A stretch of 64,000 nucleotides of DNA from Puccinellia tenuiflora (taxonomy: Eukaryota > Streptophyta > Magnoliopsida > Poales > Poaceae), in the NCBI GenBank assembly GCA_012064385.1, contig QRDG01001860.1, positions 1 to 64,000 on the forward strand, given 5' to 3'. Below are positions 43,205 to 54,559 of this stretch, piece after piece. Position 1 is the first letter of the stretch; every line of letters begins with the position of its first letter. A program made the position numbers and the translations under genes. The notes under the pieces are model-generated. The model did not search any database, had not been told where the DNA came from, and worked only from the letters and a program-made list of their open reading frames with translations.

Positions 43205-46200
43205 TCATGATCGCTTCTTCGGCCGTAACCATGGAGTTTCTTCATTATGTAACGGGATGCTTGGGTCAGTTTTCACTGTGAATGGCGGAATTTCATCAAA
43301 CTTATTATAGTCTGCTGACATGTCTGTCTTGTCCTCGACTCCCACGATGTTTCTTTTTCCTGAAAGAACTATGTGACGCTTTGGCTCATCGTGTGCTGTA
43401 TTTATTTCCTTATCTTTTCTTTTTTTCGGTCTGGAGCTCATGTCCTTCACATAGAAAACCTGAGCCACATCATTGGCTAGGACGAATGGTTCGTCTCTGT
43501 ACGCAAGATTCTTGAGATCCACTGTTGTCATTCCGTACAGCTGGTCTACCTTTACCCCTTCTCCATTCATGTTGACCCAACTGCACCGAAACAAAGGGAC
43601 CTTAAAAGTAGGTCCATAGTCAAGTTCCCATATCTCCTCTATGTAACCATAGTATGTGTCCTTTTGTCCATTCTCGTCTGTTGCATCAAAGCGAACACCA
43701 CTGTTTTGGTTGGTACTCTTTTTATCTTGGGCAATCGTGTAAAATGTATTCCCATTTATCTCGTACCCTTGGAAAGTCAATACAGTCGAAGATGGTGACG
43801 CGGCCAATAAGTAGAGTTGATCTCCAACATCGGTGTCATTCATGAGATGTACTCACAACCAACTGCCGAAAGTCTCCATGTGTTTTTGTTTAATCCAGGA
43901 GTCAGGCTTCCCTGGGTTTTTGGAGCGTACACTATTGTTGTGTACCTCGATATACGGAGCCACGAAGGTGGAACTTTGTAGAACTGTGTAGTGTGCTTGA
44001 GTGAAAGAATGCCCGTCCCTACATATCATTGCTTTCTTTCCTAGCGTGCCTTTTCCACTAAGTCTCCCCTCATGCCGCGATTCAGGAAGACCAATCGACT
44101 TAATGTCGGGAATAAAGTCAACACAAAACTCAATGACCTCCTCTGTTCCATAGCCTTTGGAGATGCTTCCTTCTGGCCTAGCACGGTTATGAACATATTT
44201 CTTCAAGACTCCCATGAACCTCTCGAAGGGGAACATATTGTGTAGAAATACAGGACCGAGAACTGCAATCTCGTCGACTAGGTGAACCAGGAGATGCGTC
44301 ATAATATTGAAAAATGATGGGGGAACACCAACTCAAAACTAACAAGACATTGGGCCACATCCTTCTGTAACCTTGTCAGACTTTCTGGATCGATTACCTT
44401 CTGAGATATTGCATTGAGAAATGCACATAGCTTCACAATGGGTACTCGAACATTTTCCGATAGAAGCCCCCTCAATGCAATCGGAAGCAACTGCGTCATA
44501 ATCACGTGGCAATCATGAGACTTCAGGTTTTGGAATTTTTTATCTGCCATATTTATTATTCCCTTTATATTTGACGAGAAGCCAGCCGGGACCTTGATAC
44601 TGCTCAGGCACTCAAAAAATATTTCCTTCTCTGCTTTCGTAAGAGCGTAGCTGCTTATGTAATGACGCCCTTTATCCGTATGCTTGTTGTTTGGGTCTTT
44701 CATACGCTGCTGGTGCTCCCTTGCTTCCGGTGTATCTTTTGTCTTCCCATACACGCCGAGGAAGCCTAGCAGGTTTACGCAAATATTCTTTGTCACGTGC
44801 ATCACGTCGATTGAAGACCGAACCTCTAGGACTTTCCAATAGGGTAGCTCCCAAAATATAGATTTCTTCTTCCACATGGGCGCGTGTCCGGTAGCGACGT
44901 CTTTCGGAACAGAATGACCGCCAGGACCCTTTCCAAAGATTACTTCTATGTCCTTGACCATACCAAATATAGCATCACCATCAGGGAGCTTAGGCTTCTT
45001 CCGGTGATCTGCCTCACCATTGAAATGCTTGCCTTTTTTTCTTACGGGGTGACTGCCTGGAAGAAATTGACGACACCCCAGGTACACGACCTTCTTACAT
45101 TTTTCCAAATATGTACCTTTAGTCTTATCTAAACAGTGCGTGCATGCATTTTATCCTTTGTTTGACTGTCCTGAAATGTTACTAAGAGCAGGCCAATCAT
45201 TAATGGTTACGAATAGCAACGCTCGTAGGTCAAATTCTATCTATTTGTACTCATCCCATACACGTACACCTGGTATGGCCCACAACTGCAATAGTTCATC
45301 AACTAATGGCCTTAGGTACACATCAATGTCGTTGCCGGGTTGCTTCGGGCCTTGGATGAGAACTGGCATCATAATGAACTTCCGCTTCATGCACAACCAA
45401 GGAGGAAGGTTGTAGATACATACAGTCACGGGCCAGGTGTTGTGACTGCAGCTCTGCTCCCCAAAAGGATTCATACCGTCTGTACTTAGACCAAACCATA
45501 AGTTCCTTGCGTCACCTGCAAAGTCCGGGTACTCTCTCTCGATTTTTCTCCATTGAGACCCATCGGCGGGGTGTCTCAACTTCCCGTCTTTCTTACGCTC
45601 TTTTTTGTGCAATCGCAACAACCTGGCATGCTCTTTGTTTCTGAACAGACGTTTCAACCGTGGTATTATAGGAGCATACCACATAACCTTAGCAGGAATC
45701 CTCTTCCTGACGGGCTCGTCATCGCCCTCAACATCAACAGGATCATCTTGTCTGATCTTGTATCGTAGTGCATTGCATACCGGACATGCATCTAAATTCT
45801 CATACTCCTCACCGCGGTAAAGGATGCAGTCATTGATGCATACATGTATCTTCTGCACATCTAATCCTATAGGGCAGATAGCCTTCTTTGCTTCGTACGT
45901 AGTCTCGGGCAGTTCTTTATCCTTTGGAAGCTTCGGCTTCATTATTTTCAGTAACTTTTCAAATCCCTTGTCAGATAAACCAGTCTCTGCCTTCCATTTC
46001 AGCAATTCCAGTGTGGTACCGAGCTTTGTGCTGCCATCTTCGCAATTTGGGTACAACAACTTTTTGTGATCCTCTAGCATGGCCTCCAACTTCAGCTTCT
46101 CCTTTTCTGTATCGCATTCTCGTTGTACATCGGAAATGACCCGACCAAGACCATCAGCATGCTCATCTGGCGTCCGTTGTTCTTCACCACCTTCTTCTTC

Positions 46201-46532
46201 ATTGTCTTCCATCGCAGTATCACCGTATTCTTCAGAGAACATACGATAGTTCTCATCATCATTTTCTTCTTCATCGTATTTCATCATAACCCCTCTTTCT
46301 CCGTGCTTGGTCTAACAATTATAGCTGGGCATGAAACCTCTCCGAAGCAGGTGGCCTTAAAGGGTTCTCGACGAAGAGTGCTCCTTAACGTTCCGACAGT
46401 CCACACATGGACAAGGTATAAACCATCATATTTATTTGCCTCAGCCACATGGATAAATTTATGCAGGCCTGTAATAAAATCAGAACTGCGTCGGTCGCCG
46501 TACATCCATCGCTGCCGTTCATCCATCTGCAT
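43205..46532 (-). pseudogene. CACTA-2 TNP2-type transposase, decayed
   Basis: The domain order of plant TNP2 transposases can be followed on the minus strand. First is the transposase-associated domain (WMYGDRRSSDFITGLHKF, 46400-46520), then an acidic linker. The tnp2 domain spans 44300-46000 (CPVCNALRYKIRQDD, WFGLSTDGMNPFGEQS, LPPWLCMKRKFIMMPVLIQG, DVMHVTKNICVNLLGFL). DUF4218- and DUF4216-like parts follow (FPFERFMGVLKKYVHNRARP; VPLFRCSWVNMNGEGVKVDQ; WLRPKKRS end). Breaks: a frameshift near 46435, then TAA and TAG codons near 46365 and 46317; stops near 45238 and 45150; a frameshift near 44320; and a TGA near 43851. It cannot make full transposase, so the element would depend on another source. 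Confidence 0.85.
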
Positions 46533-46811
46533 ATCATATAATTAAGTTTATCAAATACAATTAGAATAACATATTGAATACTGAAATGACCACCGTACAT
46601 CGACACATGCAATATTTCTGTATCAATTATAGATGAGAAGGATAAAGTTGCTAACCTCGGTCGAGGATATCATTTTGTGTGAACTTAAGTGTGGCTCGGG
46701 CATTTCATCGAACACATCTTATGCGTGGCAAAGGAAAAAAAAAACTAACACCCACTTCCCACCAATCCAAGCAAAAAAAATAACAGAGTAGAGAAAAAGG
46801 CGGGGTTACAT

Positions 46812-46990
46812 ACGTATACCGGGACCAAAGCTGCCGCGGAGCTTTGGTCCCGGTTCGTGCCACGAACCGGGACGAATGTCCCCAACCCAACCGGGACCAA
46901 TGCTCCACGGGCCCCTGGCAGCTCGAACCGGGACCAATGCCTAGCATTGGTCCCGGTTGTTCACTGACCCGGGACGAATGGCTGGTTCGG
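46812..46990. repeat. CACTA-2 right subterminal repeats
   Basis: Copies of CCGGGACCAA / TTGGTCCCGG and CGGGACGAATG in both orientations, matching the left cluster. Confidence 0.8.
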
Positions 46991-47023
46991 CGCGTCCAAA
47001 AGGTGGTTTTTCTACTAATGTCA

Positions 47024-47047
47024 GGCGCCTGAGATCTAGCAAAACCG
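47024..47047 (-). repeat. MULE right terminal inverted repeat, outer part
   Basis: GGCGCCTGAGATCTAGCAAA and ACCG form the outer end of the MULE, followed directly by the TSD TAGATTAAT at 47048-47056. The piece is separated from its inner half by the 13.7-kb CACTA-2. Confidence 0.75.
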
Positions 47048-47056
47048 TAGATTAAT

Positions 47057-48600
47057 TCGTAATCGTCTGCTCGATTCAGAACGGAAGAAGCCACATGTTT
47101 CCCTGTTCGTTCTGCCCCTGTAGCTAGCAAGGATTGCTGAGTATTATGCCATCTCCGTCGTCAAGTGTGCGCAGTTTTCCGCTGGAGCCCTTTCATGGCT
47201 GCGACACAGGTATGCATTAGTATTAACCATCGATTATGCCTCTCTAGCTATCAAAGCCTAAACACCAATCTGCCCTACTACGTTGTGTTATTCGCCACGC
47301 CGCCGGCCGCTAATTCAATTTCAACCAGCCGACAACCGACATCAATCTCACAAGCCTAAACATCAATCTCCCCAACTGCGTGGTCTTATTTCCACCGTCG
47401 CGGGTCGGTAATTCAACCAGCCGCCCACGGAGAAGCAACATCTTGCAGGCCTTTTTCGTACTCTTTTTCGCTGCCGCCGGCGGCAGGTTATTTTAATAGC
47501 CAGACACCAAGGAACAACAATCTCGCAGGTGAAATAGATGAACACCGGTTGATTGATCCTGCTCGCAGGTGTGTCCGCCGTCAGCATGCATCAGCATCAT
47601 GTATTATCAGGATGTGTTATATGGGAGACATTGCAGGGTAGGACCCGCACACGATGGACCGTAAGTGTCCATCCTATAACGGATTCATCCTAGATCAAGT
47701 TTCTTACAGTTCATGGACTTTGCTGAATCAAACATGTTGCATGAGCGGAGCGGATAGTATCCCAGCTTGCCCACTGCCAATGTCGATCTGCATACGTACA
47801 CCTCTTAGGTAAGCTTGGTGCCTTGGCTGGGAGCAGACCGTCGCCAACTAAAACCAACACCGTTGGTTCCCATGTGGACTCCTCATACACACGTCCGTCT
47901 CTATGTTTCTACAAGTTTAGACACTAAGACTAAGGTTTAAGGTACGTGCTTTGGGTCAGATTTAATTTCTTCCAAACTGCAAGGTGTGAATGGTATATGA
48001 GTTGCTTCATCAAACCTTTCAATGCCTCACACAAAGATAATAGGTAGGACAGAATCATAGAAAAAGCCCCAGGCGTCCTATGATCGATTTCCTTGCACAT
48101 CTTGCGATGAACTTTGGAGAAATTTTGGTAGCAAGCAGAAACATGTTAGAAATTATCTGATTAAGTAATAAAGTTTGTATGGTATTTCCTTGCTTATTGG
48201 CTATTAAATATGGATGAACTCGAAAAAATAAGGAAAATGGATAAAGATCAAAGATGTATCTTAATTATGTATGTTAATAATGAGGATTAATACTCAATGT
48301 TTTGGATACTGGGAGGTGTCACGAAGAATAGCCACCCAGACACCCGTCATGTAATACTACGTCAATGCTCCATGAGAAAAGAAGATTCCATCTATTTTTA
48401 CCGTTCTTCAATGTTCATTATTTTGGATTTTAATGTCCGACTGGCAATTTCCTTCAGTTAAGAGTTTTCAACTTCATTTTTGTACTTTACCGGGTTTGCA
48501 TATAATATCTACTCAGACATGTAGCAATACTTTATCATAAAGGGATGAGAAGCAATATGGATTTCATTACACGATCCTACCATTATTTGCAAACGCCCTC
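47057..48600. other. Right part of the Helitron, no gene recognised
   Basis: 47060-47600 is mixed-composition and exon-like, with TTTCATGGCTGCGACACAG followed by GTATGC at 47210 as a candidate exon end, perhaps captured 5' sequence of a host gene. 47600-48600 is AT-rich. No frame with a domain was found. Confidence 0.4.
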
Positions 48601-48604
48601 AGCT

Positions 48605-49170
48605 GTTCATAGGGAGAATGAAACGGTCTAACCCAAAATGTTTTTTATCTGGTGGGTAACCTCGATGAAGATGTCGAAAAAGTATATTATCTTTTAGAAG
48701 GAATAAATCAAACAAATGAAAATATATTTTTACTAATTATGAATTAAATTATTTGACATGACATCATAAAGTGAAAATGAATTCATTTTATCCACTAATA
48801 GTGGCCAAATTGGCATATTACAAAACCAGGCCTCATCAACACCACAATGAATATTAGACCATGCATCAGGTAATCGATTGGAAACTATTGCATGGTATAG
48901 TGAAATGGATCCCAAAGAATTTAGCTTCTTAACCGGGGAACAAAAAGGTCTAACCCAACATGATTTTTATGTGGTGGGAAACTTCGATGAAGATATCACA
49001 AAGTATATATTTCATAAAAGAGGAGAATAAATCAGACATATGAAACTAAATCTTTTTGTATGACTATGAACTAAATTATTGGAGATTTTAAAGTGAAAAT
49101 AATACATTTTATCTACTAATCGTGGCCAAAGTGGCATATTACTAAACCACACCACTGTAACACAATAATA
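48605..49170. repeat. Tandem duplication inside the Helitron
   Basis: 48605-48890 and 48935-49165 are diverged direct copies. Both contain GGTCTAACCCAA-like text, CTTCGATGAAGAT, TTTTATC(C/T)ACTAAT and GTGGCCAAA.TGGCATATTAC in the same order. Confidence 0.7.
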
Positions 49171-49349
49171 GATAATAAAACTCGGCATATAGAGCATAAA
49201 TAAATGGAGCCCAAAGCACGACATATTTCTAAAATATCACATGGATTTACAATCATCTTAAAAATAAATATATATGTATTTCCTCTAATCCACTTTATGA
49301 ATAGTTTAAAAAATACAAACAACCTCCACTTTTTTTCTTTAAGCACAAG

Positions 49350-49378
49350 CCCGTGCGATCGCACGGGTTGATGACTAG
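49350..49378 (+). repeat. Helitron 3' terminal hairpin and CTAG end
   Basis: Perfect 9+9 palindrome CCCGTGCGATCGCACGGG, spacer TTGATGA, then CTAG followed by T. This is the standard Helitron 3' end. Confidence 0.75.
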
Positions 49379-50453
49379 TATGTATAATTATACGGTGACT
49401 TCATATGTGGTGCCATATAGATGTAACTTTTGTCTAATTAGATAGTGCTTGTCTAGGTTGGATGTTCCTTTTTTCAGTGTGAACTAGATGTAAACTATGC
49501 TTAATTGTCGAATTAGATGGTACTTTTTATATGGTTTCCTACATATAAGAACGTAATTTTTAAGATGACAAGATACCGAACTAGATGGAACTAGATGACA
49601 ACCAGATAATGTCCTACAATATTCAACGACAGTTGATTGCCATTTAGATGTCACCAAGGTTTATTATAAACTAGATCGAACTTTATACATGGGCGTTTTT
49701 TGTTCTGGTTAGATATAACATAAGGAGGAATGAGTATTCTGTGTATATGTCATATAGGTTGAAATATTTTGTCAAATCAGATGGAACTTTTTATATCCAA
49801 CTAGATGGCATCCTTCCAATCAGATGTATAATTCGGGTGTCAAATTTAATGGAACTTTCGTATATGGTGTTTTTGGGATGTAGTTCTAAAGTATCCAGGA
49901 AGTAATTCTCAGGTTGTAATTTAGTAGTAGTTTTGGATGTTATGAACATACCATGGATGTCATACCTCAATGGGGTATCCCCTGTAACTGTGCTTGTTAC
50001 TCTCATATGCATACAGAAGATAATGCCCCCCGTGCTATTTATGAACATAATAAGGGAACTAGATTGCATCCCTTTGTTTATTTCAGTTTTGGACGTGATT
50101 TTTTGCTCAGAGATCCATGTGGCGCTCCGAAGTTGCGTTCTTCGGCACCGTGATGGGAGATAAAGCTGTGTTTCCCGTCTGTTTTAATCTGAGGGGAACA
50201 ACGGGGCAATCAACATGCAAAACAGTTTTCGTAGGAAGAAATTGACAGCAAGACAATGGTGCAATGGCAGGAAGTAGCAACTTCTTATGTTTGGTGACAA
50301 GTTTCAGTCAACCATGTGGATGTAACTTTGTTTTAGTTTCAAAACTGCAACGTGTACCGGTCTACAGTTCAAGTTTCTTTTTGCTAGCAGTACCTTATTT
50401 GAAAGTTACCAGACCTGTATAGTGTCGGTCAAGTATGATGTAATTTCGCACTT
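49379..50453. other. Background repeat, right part
   Basis: Rich in TTAGATGGAACTT variants like 5169-5671, with 49630-49890 resembling 5410-5640. The stretch 50362-50412 (TTTGCTAGCAGTACC...) resembles 52672-52715 on the far side of the LINE-like unit, so the background continues across it or is locally duplicated. No gene is seen. Confidence 0.55.
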
Positions 50454-52530
50454 GAAGAAAATACTAGCGACCATGGCGACGCGGACGTGCTGACGCCGCC
50501 GCCGGCCTGATCTCTCTCCTCCGGCGTCGTCTCCGACCTTCGCGACCAGATCGAGCATCCCCTCTGCGCCCTCTCTCCAACCATCTGCGCAGCTTGTAGC
50601 GACTGAGCCTACTGTCACCGCGTCGCTGCCGCGCCCGGAGAGCTTCCGCCCCTCCTCTTCGTGCCCACAACGGTGGTTGCGCTGGCCTCGCCACCCTTCA
50701 CCCCTTCTCCTGCAGCGGGGCTCGCCGCGGCTGCCCTCACCGCTCGCAGGTCCGACCCTGCCGTTCGTGGCCGGCTGATGGTGAGGCGGTCGCTTCTCCC
50801 CAAGGCCGCGAAGGTGGCCATGCCGGCTGGCGTCTCCTGGCCGGTCCCTTGAGTTGCCTCCTGCTGGTACGAGCTCTCCACCCCGGCTTGCTGCGACAGT
50901 GGTGGCCTTGGCCTCCCTGGTTGAAGTTCAACACTCGCCACCTCCGTCCACGGGCACCGTTAGCACTGAAGAGCTCGTCCCCAAGATCCCCCCTGCTTCG
51001 ACGACCGGGTCATGGGCCTCCCTCACCGGCGAGGACGACGGCAACGGTGAGGAGGAGCTGGCCCTGATGACGCCGCCCGCCAAGCAAAGCTCGTCGCCCG
51101 TCAAGCAAAGCTCGTCTCTGGCAGCTCAACCGTGTGTGGGGTGCGACGCGGAGCCGATAAATGGTTGGCAGGAGGTGCTGCCCCGGCGCAGCCTGCGTCG
51201 TCCGGCGTCACTTGTCGCGGCTTTGCCGCCCCGCCGCATCCCGACTTGGCTCTCTGGTCGGTGTTGCAGATGCCTTACTCAGGGGCACCGTGCGGCTGTC
51301 TGCAGGAATCCCTTTCGGTGCTCCCGTTGTCTGGAGAATGGTCATTGTGCTCGTGAATGCCGCAACCCTTGGCGTCCTCTCAGCTGCCTTGTTGCATCGT
51401 CGGTGTCCAGCCACAGCGTCATGGATGTCATGATCTAGCTTGTGTGGGTTCGATGGGATCCTCGCCTCCCTCCACGGCGCTCCCTTATGTGTCTTGGGCG
51501 TCCGTCGCTTCTCCTCCCGCCGGTGCGGCCCCGCCGTCTGATGTGTTGTTGCGGTCCACTTTGGCTGTTCAAGTTGAGCAGCTACAAGACTGCCTGACGC
51601 GAGTTGGGAGCTTCCTGGAGAGGGCAGAGGCTGCTCTGAGCAAACTCTCGCCTTTGCCGGATATGTTGAAGACCACTCCTATGTCGTGTCCTCCTAGTGA
51701 GGTGGGTGTTGGCTCTGCGGACGACGGGGTAGCGGAGCTCTACGGTTGTTACTCTCTTTGTGTGGGCAATAGTTCGTTGTCGTTGACCGTTCTATCTTCT
51801 GCTCCGGCTACCACTGAGGACGAGGCTAGTGCCACGATTGTGGCTCCGGTATTGCAGATCATGCCTGATCTTGAGGAGCTTTGTGCGAGCACTGCTTTGC
51901 ATGTGTCAGTGGAGCAAGTGGTGAAGGTGGACTCGCCGGCGACCTTGAGGTTACCTGAGCTCTTGGATGTTGTTTCGGAGCCCATTCCACAATCACCGTC
52001 ACGTAATTCCGATGCCCTCTTTGCGAAAGAGCTTTGCGACTTGCTCAGTTCTGTGGAGGTTGCTATCCCTGGATGTGGAAGGGCGATTGCCTGCCTCCTA
52101 ACAGGGACGACAACCAAGGAAAAAAGCAAGATAGGTGATTGTCCTCGGCCCAGCAAGGAGAAGTCACTCAGGTGCAAAGGCAAGAAGAGTGACGTTGTTG
52201 GAAAGGTGCCCTCGGCTACCTGATGGATGAGCTTTGGTTTCTCCATATGTCCACTTGGGTTGGGTCATTCTGTGGACGTGGTCTTGCCATCTGCATTTTG
52301 TTGAGGTGTTATCTTTGAGGGTTTCGTTGTGTTGTTCAAGTATTAGGGGTTGCAAGTGTTGTTTGTTTGGAGAGTTTGTAGGGCTGGCGATGTGGTCGTG
52401 TGGTGTTCTTTCTTCGTAACTAGTCGGTTGGTCTATGTGTATCGGTTTTCGCCCAGTTTTCCGTAAATTAACTGGGCAATTCTCTTCTTCTTAATTAATA
52501 GATTGGGGCAAATCTTTTGCTCCCGTTTCA
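50454..52530 (+). mobile_element. LINE-like non-autonomous retroelement (gag-type ORF only)
   Basis: A GC-rich unit with one plus-strand gag-type gene. Its 3' end (GGTTTTCGCCCAGTTTTCC, then ACTGGGCAATTCTC, TTAATTAATAGATTGGGGC) is of the kind I recall at the ends of grass LINE and gag-only retroelements. No endonuclease or reverse transcriptase ORF follows the gag. The poly-A tail is not preserved (a T-run follows), and no clear target-site duplication was found, so the borders are approximate. Confidence 0.5.
50854..52223 (+). pseudogene. Gag-like protein with two CCHC zinc knuckles, frameshifted
   Basis: The first frame (50854-51438) is Pro/Ser/Ala-rich and contains two adjacent knuckles, CRCLTQGHRAAVC and CSRCLENGHCAREC, followed by RNPWRPLSCL. 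The second frame (51357-52223) continues with VEQLQDCLTRVGSFLERAEA, a short coiled coil, and a Lys-rich C-terminus. The overlap and the sense of the text point to one protein broken by a single frameshift near 51400-51440. Knuckle spacing (CX2CX4HX4C, twice) is that of LINE ORF1 and other nucleic-acid-binding gag proteins in grasses. Upstream frames from about 50540 may code too, so the start is uncertain. Confidence 0.6.
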
Positions 52531-54189
52531 ATTTTTTTTTTGAAAGTTTCATTTGACATAAGCTACATGCTCCCTACAGCATGTAACATTTGCTAAACTC
52601 CAGTGCCATTTGAGATAAGCTACATGCTCCCTACAGTTTCCATTTGAGATAAGCTACGTGCTCCTTACCGTTCTAGTTTATTTTGCTTGCAGTACTTTCT
52701 TGAAAGCTTCCATTTGAGAAAAGCTACAGGTTCCAGCACGTAAACTCTGCTAGGTAAACTCCAGTTTCAAATCTGGGATCCAATTAAACTCTCTCTTTTT
52801 TTGCTACCGGATCTGGGTTTTGCTTTTCTTTTTTCATGGAAAATCTACTGAATCCTTCTTCTATGCAATAAAAACTTCAATGCAACACCCGGTGGAACTA
52901 GGGGATGGAGCCATGGGGGAGAGTTGGGGGGTGGAGGAAGGAACTTCCAGTGATCGATGGGGAGAACTAACGGAGGTTTCTACAGGTTCGGGGACGGTGG
53001 TGGATCGCCAAGAGGGAAAAGGAATTTTCCCACTGGATGTAGCCGCCGTTTTTTCTATCTGCATATGAGGATGGAATTTTTGCTTTCTTTTCTGGTTACG
53101 TTTTGCTTGCTGGAGTAGAGGGCGAGGGGAGGAAGAAGGGGAACGGGGACGTTTTTTTCTTCTCGACTTGGTCGATCTCCAGATTTTGCGCGCGCTTCGT
53201 CACGATCCCGAGCGCGTCCCGTGCGCTCCCGCGCGCGCATTTACCTATCGAGGAAAGATAGTCTTTTGCCAAAAACAGTATTGTCTAGGTGACCTCGGGT
53301 TAGCCCAAAATGAGGTCGACCTCGTTTTAGCAGCGTCCTAATATAATATTTGAATATTTAATAGAGCCAACATAATAGCCAACTTATTGTACAGCTAGTA
53401 TTTGATTTAGACTTTAGATGGCATGGCATGCGTATTATGTTATTATTCTTGCTCATCTCTCTCCCACCGTTGAATCATCATCTTATGTCTAGAAATCAGC
53501 ACAACCACTTTCGCATTTTAACCCCTCATTTTTTTCGAAAATCAACCCACACTACACATCAATCCATTTAAACGATGGGTATATCATGTATTACAAAATT
53601 TCGAGACAAAATTTTGAGTATTACAACAAAATTTCCCGGTTAGTGTAAAAAAAGTACCAATGCAACAAATTATTGCAACATTTCGAAAGAAGTAATGCTA
53701 CAAAAAAGTGGCGACACAACATTTTTTTTGCTACATATTGATTTGCAAAAAAACTCATTAACAATTTCAACAAAAATCACAAAATATTACAACGAAACAC
53801 CATATATTGGTAGCACATTAAAAGTGGCTAAGCAACAATATGTTTTTCTACCGATTTATTTGTAAGACAAATCACCACCTATCACAACAAAAATCATAAA
53901 CGCTTACAACAAAAAATCCAAGTGTTTGGAAGATTTCGATAAAGGTCATCAAAAAATCCAAGAAAACATATAGACTTATAGCCACGTCCAGAAAAATCTT
54001 GCAACATCTCGCCCGTGCTTTCTCAAAAAAAATATCATACGAGATTGTCACAATTTGAAATCACATATGCAACATCGAAAATGTTGGGCTTATGCCGAAC
54101 AGGTAACTTCATGGAGGTGATTAAAGCCAACATGCCAGGGTAGCCCATTGAGGTGGAAAGCCGACCCGACCAACCAGGTGGCCCAGTAT
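52531..54189. other. Non-coding region between the LINE-like unit and CACTA-3
   Basis: 52552-52735 has four copies of CATTTGAGATAAGCTACATG with small changes. 52820-53230 is a mixed stretch with a frame that shows no domain and a CGCGCGC-rich tail. 53400-54180 is AT-rich with repeated GCAACA and AACAAAAATC words. No gene is supported. Confidence 0.5.
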
Positions 54190-54389
54190 CACTAGTAGGG
54201 AAAAGCTTACTAGTGTTGTGCGAAAAAGGGTTACTAGCAGCATGCGGGCACACGCTAGAATAGTCACGCTACTACTAACGGTTACTAGTAGCGTGCGAAA
54301 CCCTCACGCTACTAGTATCTAGTTACTAGTAGCGTGCCCCCGTGCCACACGCTACTAGTTTTGTTAGCAGCGTGCCTTAGTCACGCACA

Positions 54390-54390
<1 letters not shown>

Positions 54391-54476
<86 letters not shown>

Positions 54477-54483
54477 CTACTAT
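54391..54483. repeat. (ACT)n microsatellite
   Basis: About 30 uninterrupted ACT/CTA triplets with one CTC near the end. It probably grew from the ACTAGTA-rich subterminal repeats. It produces a meaningless poly-Tyr frame. Confidence 0.95.
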
Positions 54484-54559
54484 TTTCAGGTAAAAAAAAA
54501 GCAGTGCCGGTCTGGCTCGGTCGCCGCCGATGGGGCCTTCCGCATCTCAGACTTCAGTC

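Larger units (their letters stand above)
33292..47020 (-). mobile_element. CACTA-2, En/Spm-type transposon nested in the MULE
   Basis: The left end is CACTAGTAGAAAAACCACC. The right end read inward is CATTAGTAGAAAAACCACC, differing only at the third base. The TSD TCA is at 33289-33291 and 47021-47023. Subterminal CCGGGAC / GTCCCGG clusters sit at both ends. It measures 13,729 bp and is transcribed on the minus strand: TNP2 (decayed) near the right end, then two small cassettes, then a second multi-exon protein with an Ulp1-like C-terminus. Gene order fits CACTA elements. Confidence 0.9.
14439..47047 (+). mobile_element. Mutator-like element (MULE) with FAR1-type transposase and cargo genes
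   Basis: A 9-bp target-site duplication TAGATTAAT flanks the element (14430-14438 and 47048-47056), as Mutator elements make. The terminal 47 bases at the left align without gaps to the inverse complement of the right terminus once CACTA-2 (33292-47020) and its TSD are removed; the inner half, TGAGAT(T/C)TAACTAAATCTCAGTC, is nearly identical. Without CACTA-2 the element is about 18.9 kb. It holds a FAR1/MURA-like transposase on the plus strand, then a C48 protease gene and a B3-like gene on the minus strand. Known MULEs carry Ulp1-like genes; the B3-like gene is an unusual addition. Confidence 0.85.
14222..49378 (+). mobile_element. Helitron-like element interrupted by the MULE
   Basis: The proposed 5' end TCTTTCTTATATATA follows an A at 14221. 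The proposed 3' end is a perfect 18-bp palindrome (CCCGTGCGATCGCACGGG, 49350-49367), seven bases, then CTAG at 49375-49378 followed by T. TC start, subterminal 3' hairpin, CTAG end and A|T insertion site are the Helitron rules. Removing the MULE and one TSD copy leaves about 2.5 kb (14222-14438 plus 47057-49378), too short for a RepHel protein, so it would be non-autonomous. The 3' end is convincing. The 5' end is inferred from its sequence and from matching background on both flanks. Confidence 0.6.

Noticed and set aside
48733..49364. Short minus-strand frames (60-82 codons) with similar text
   Set aside because: The similarity comes from the tandem DNA duplication in the Helitron; both are AT-rich and full of stops in related frames.
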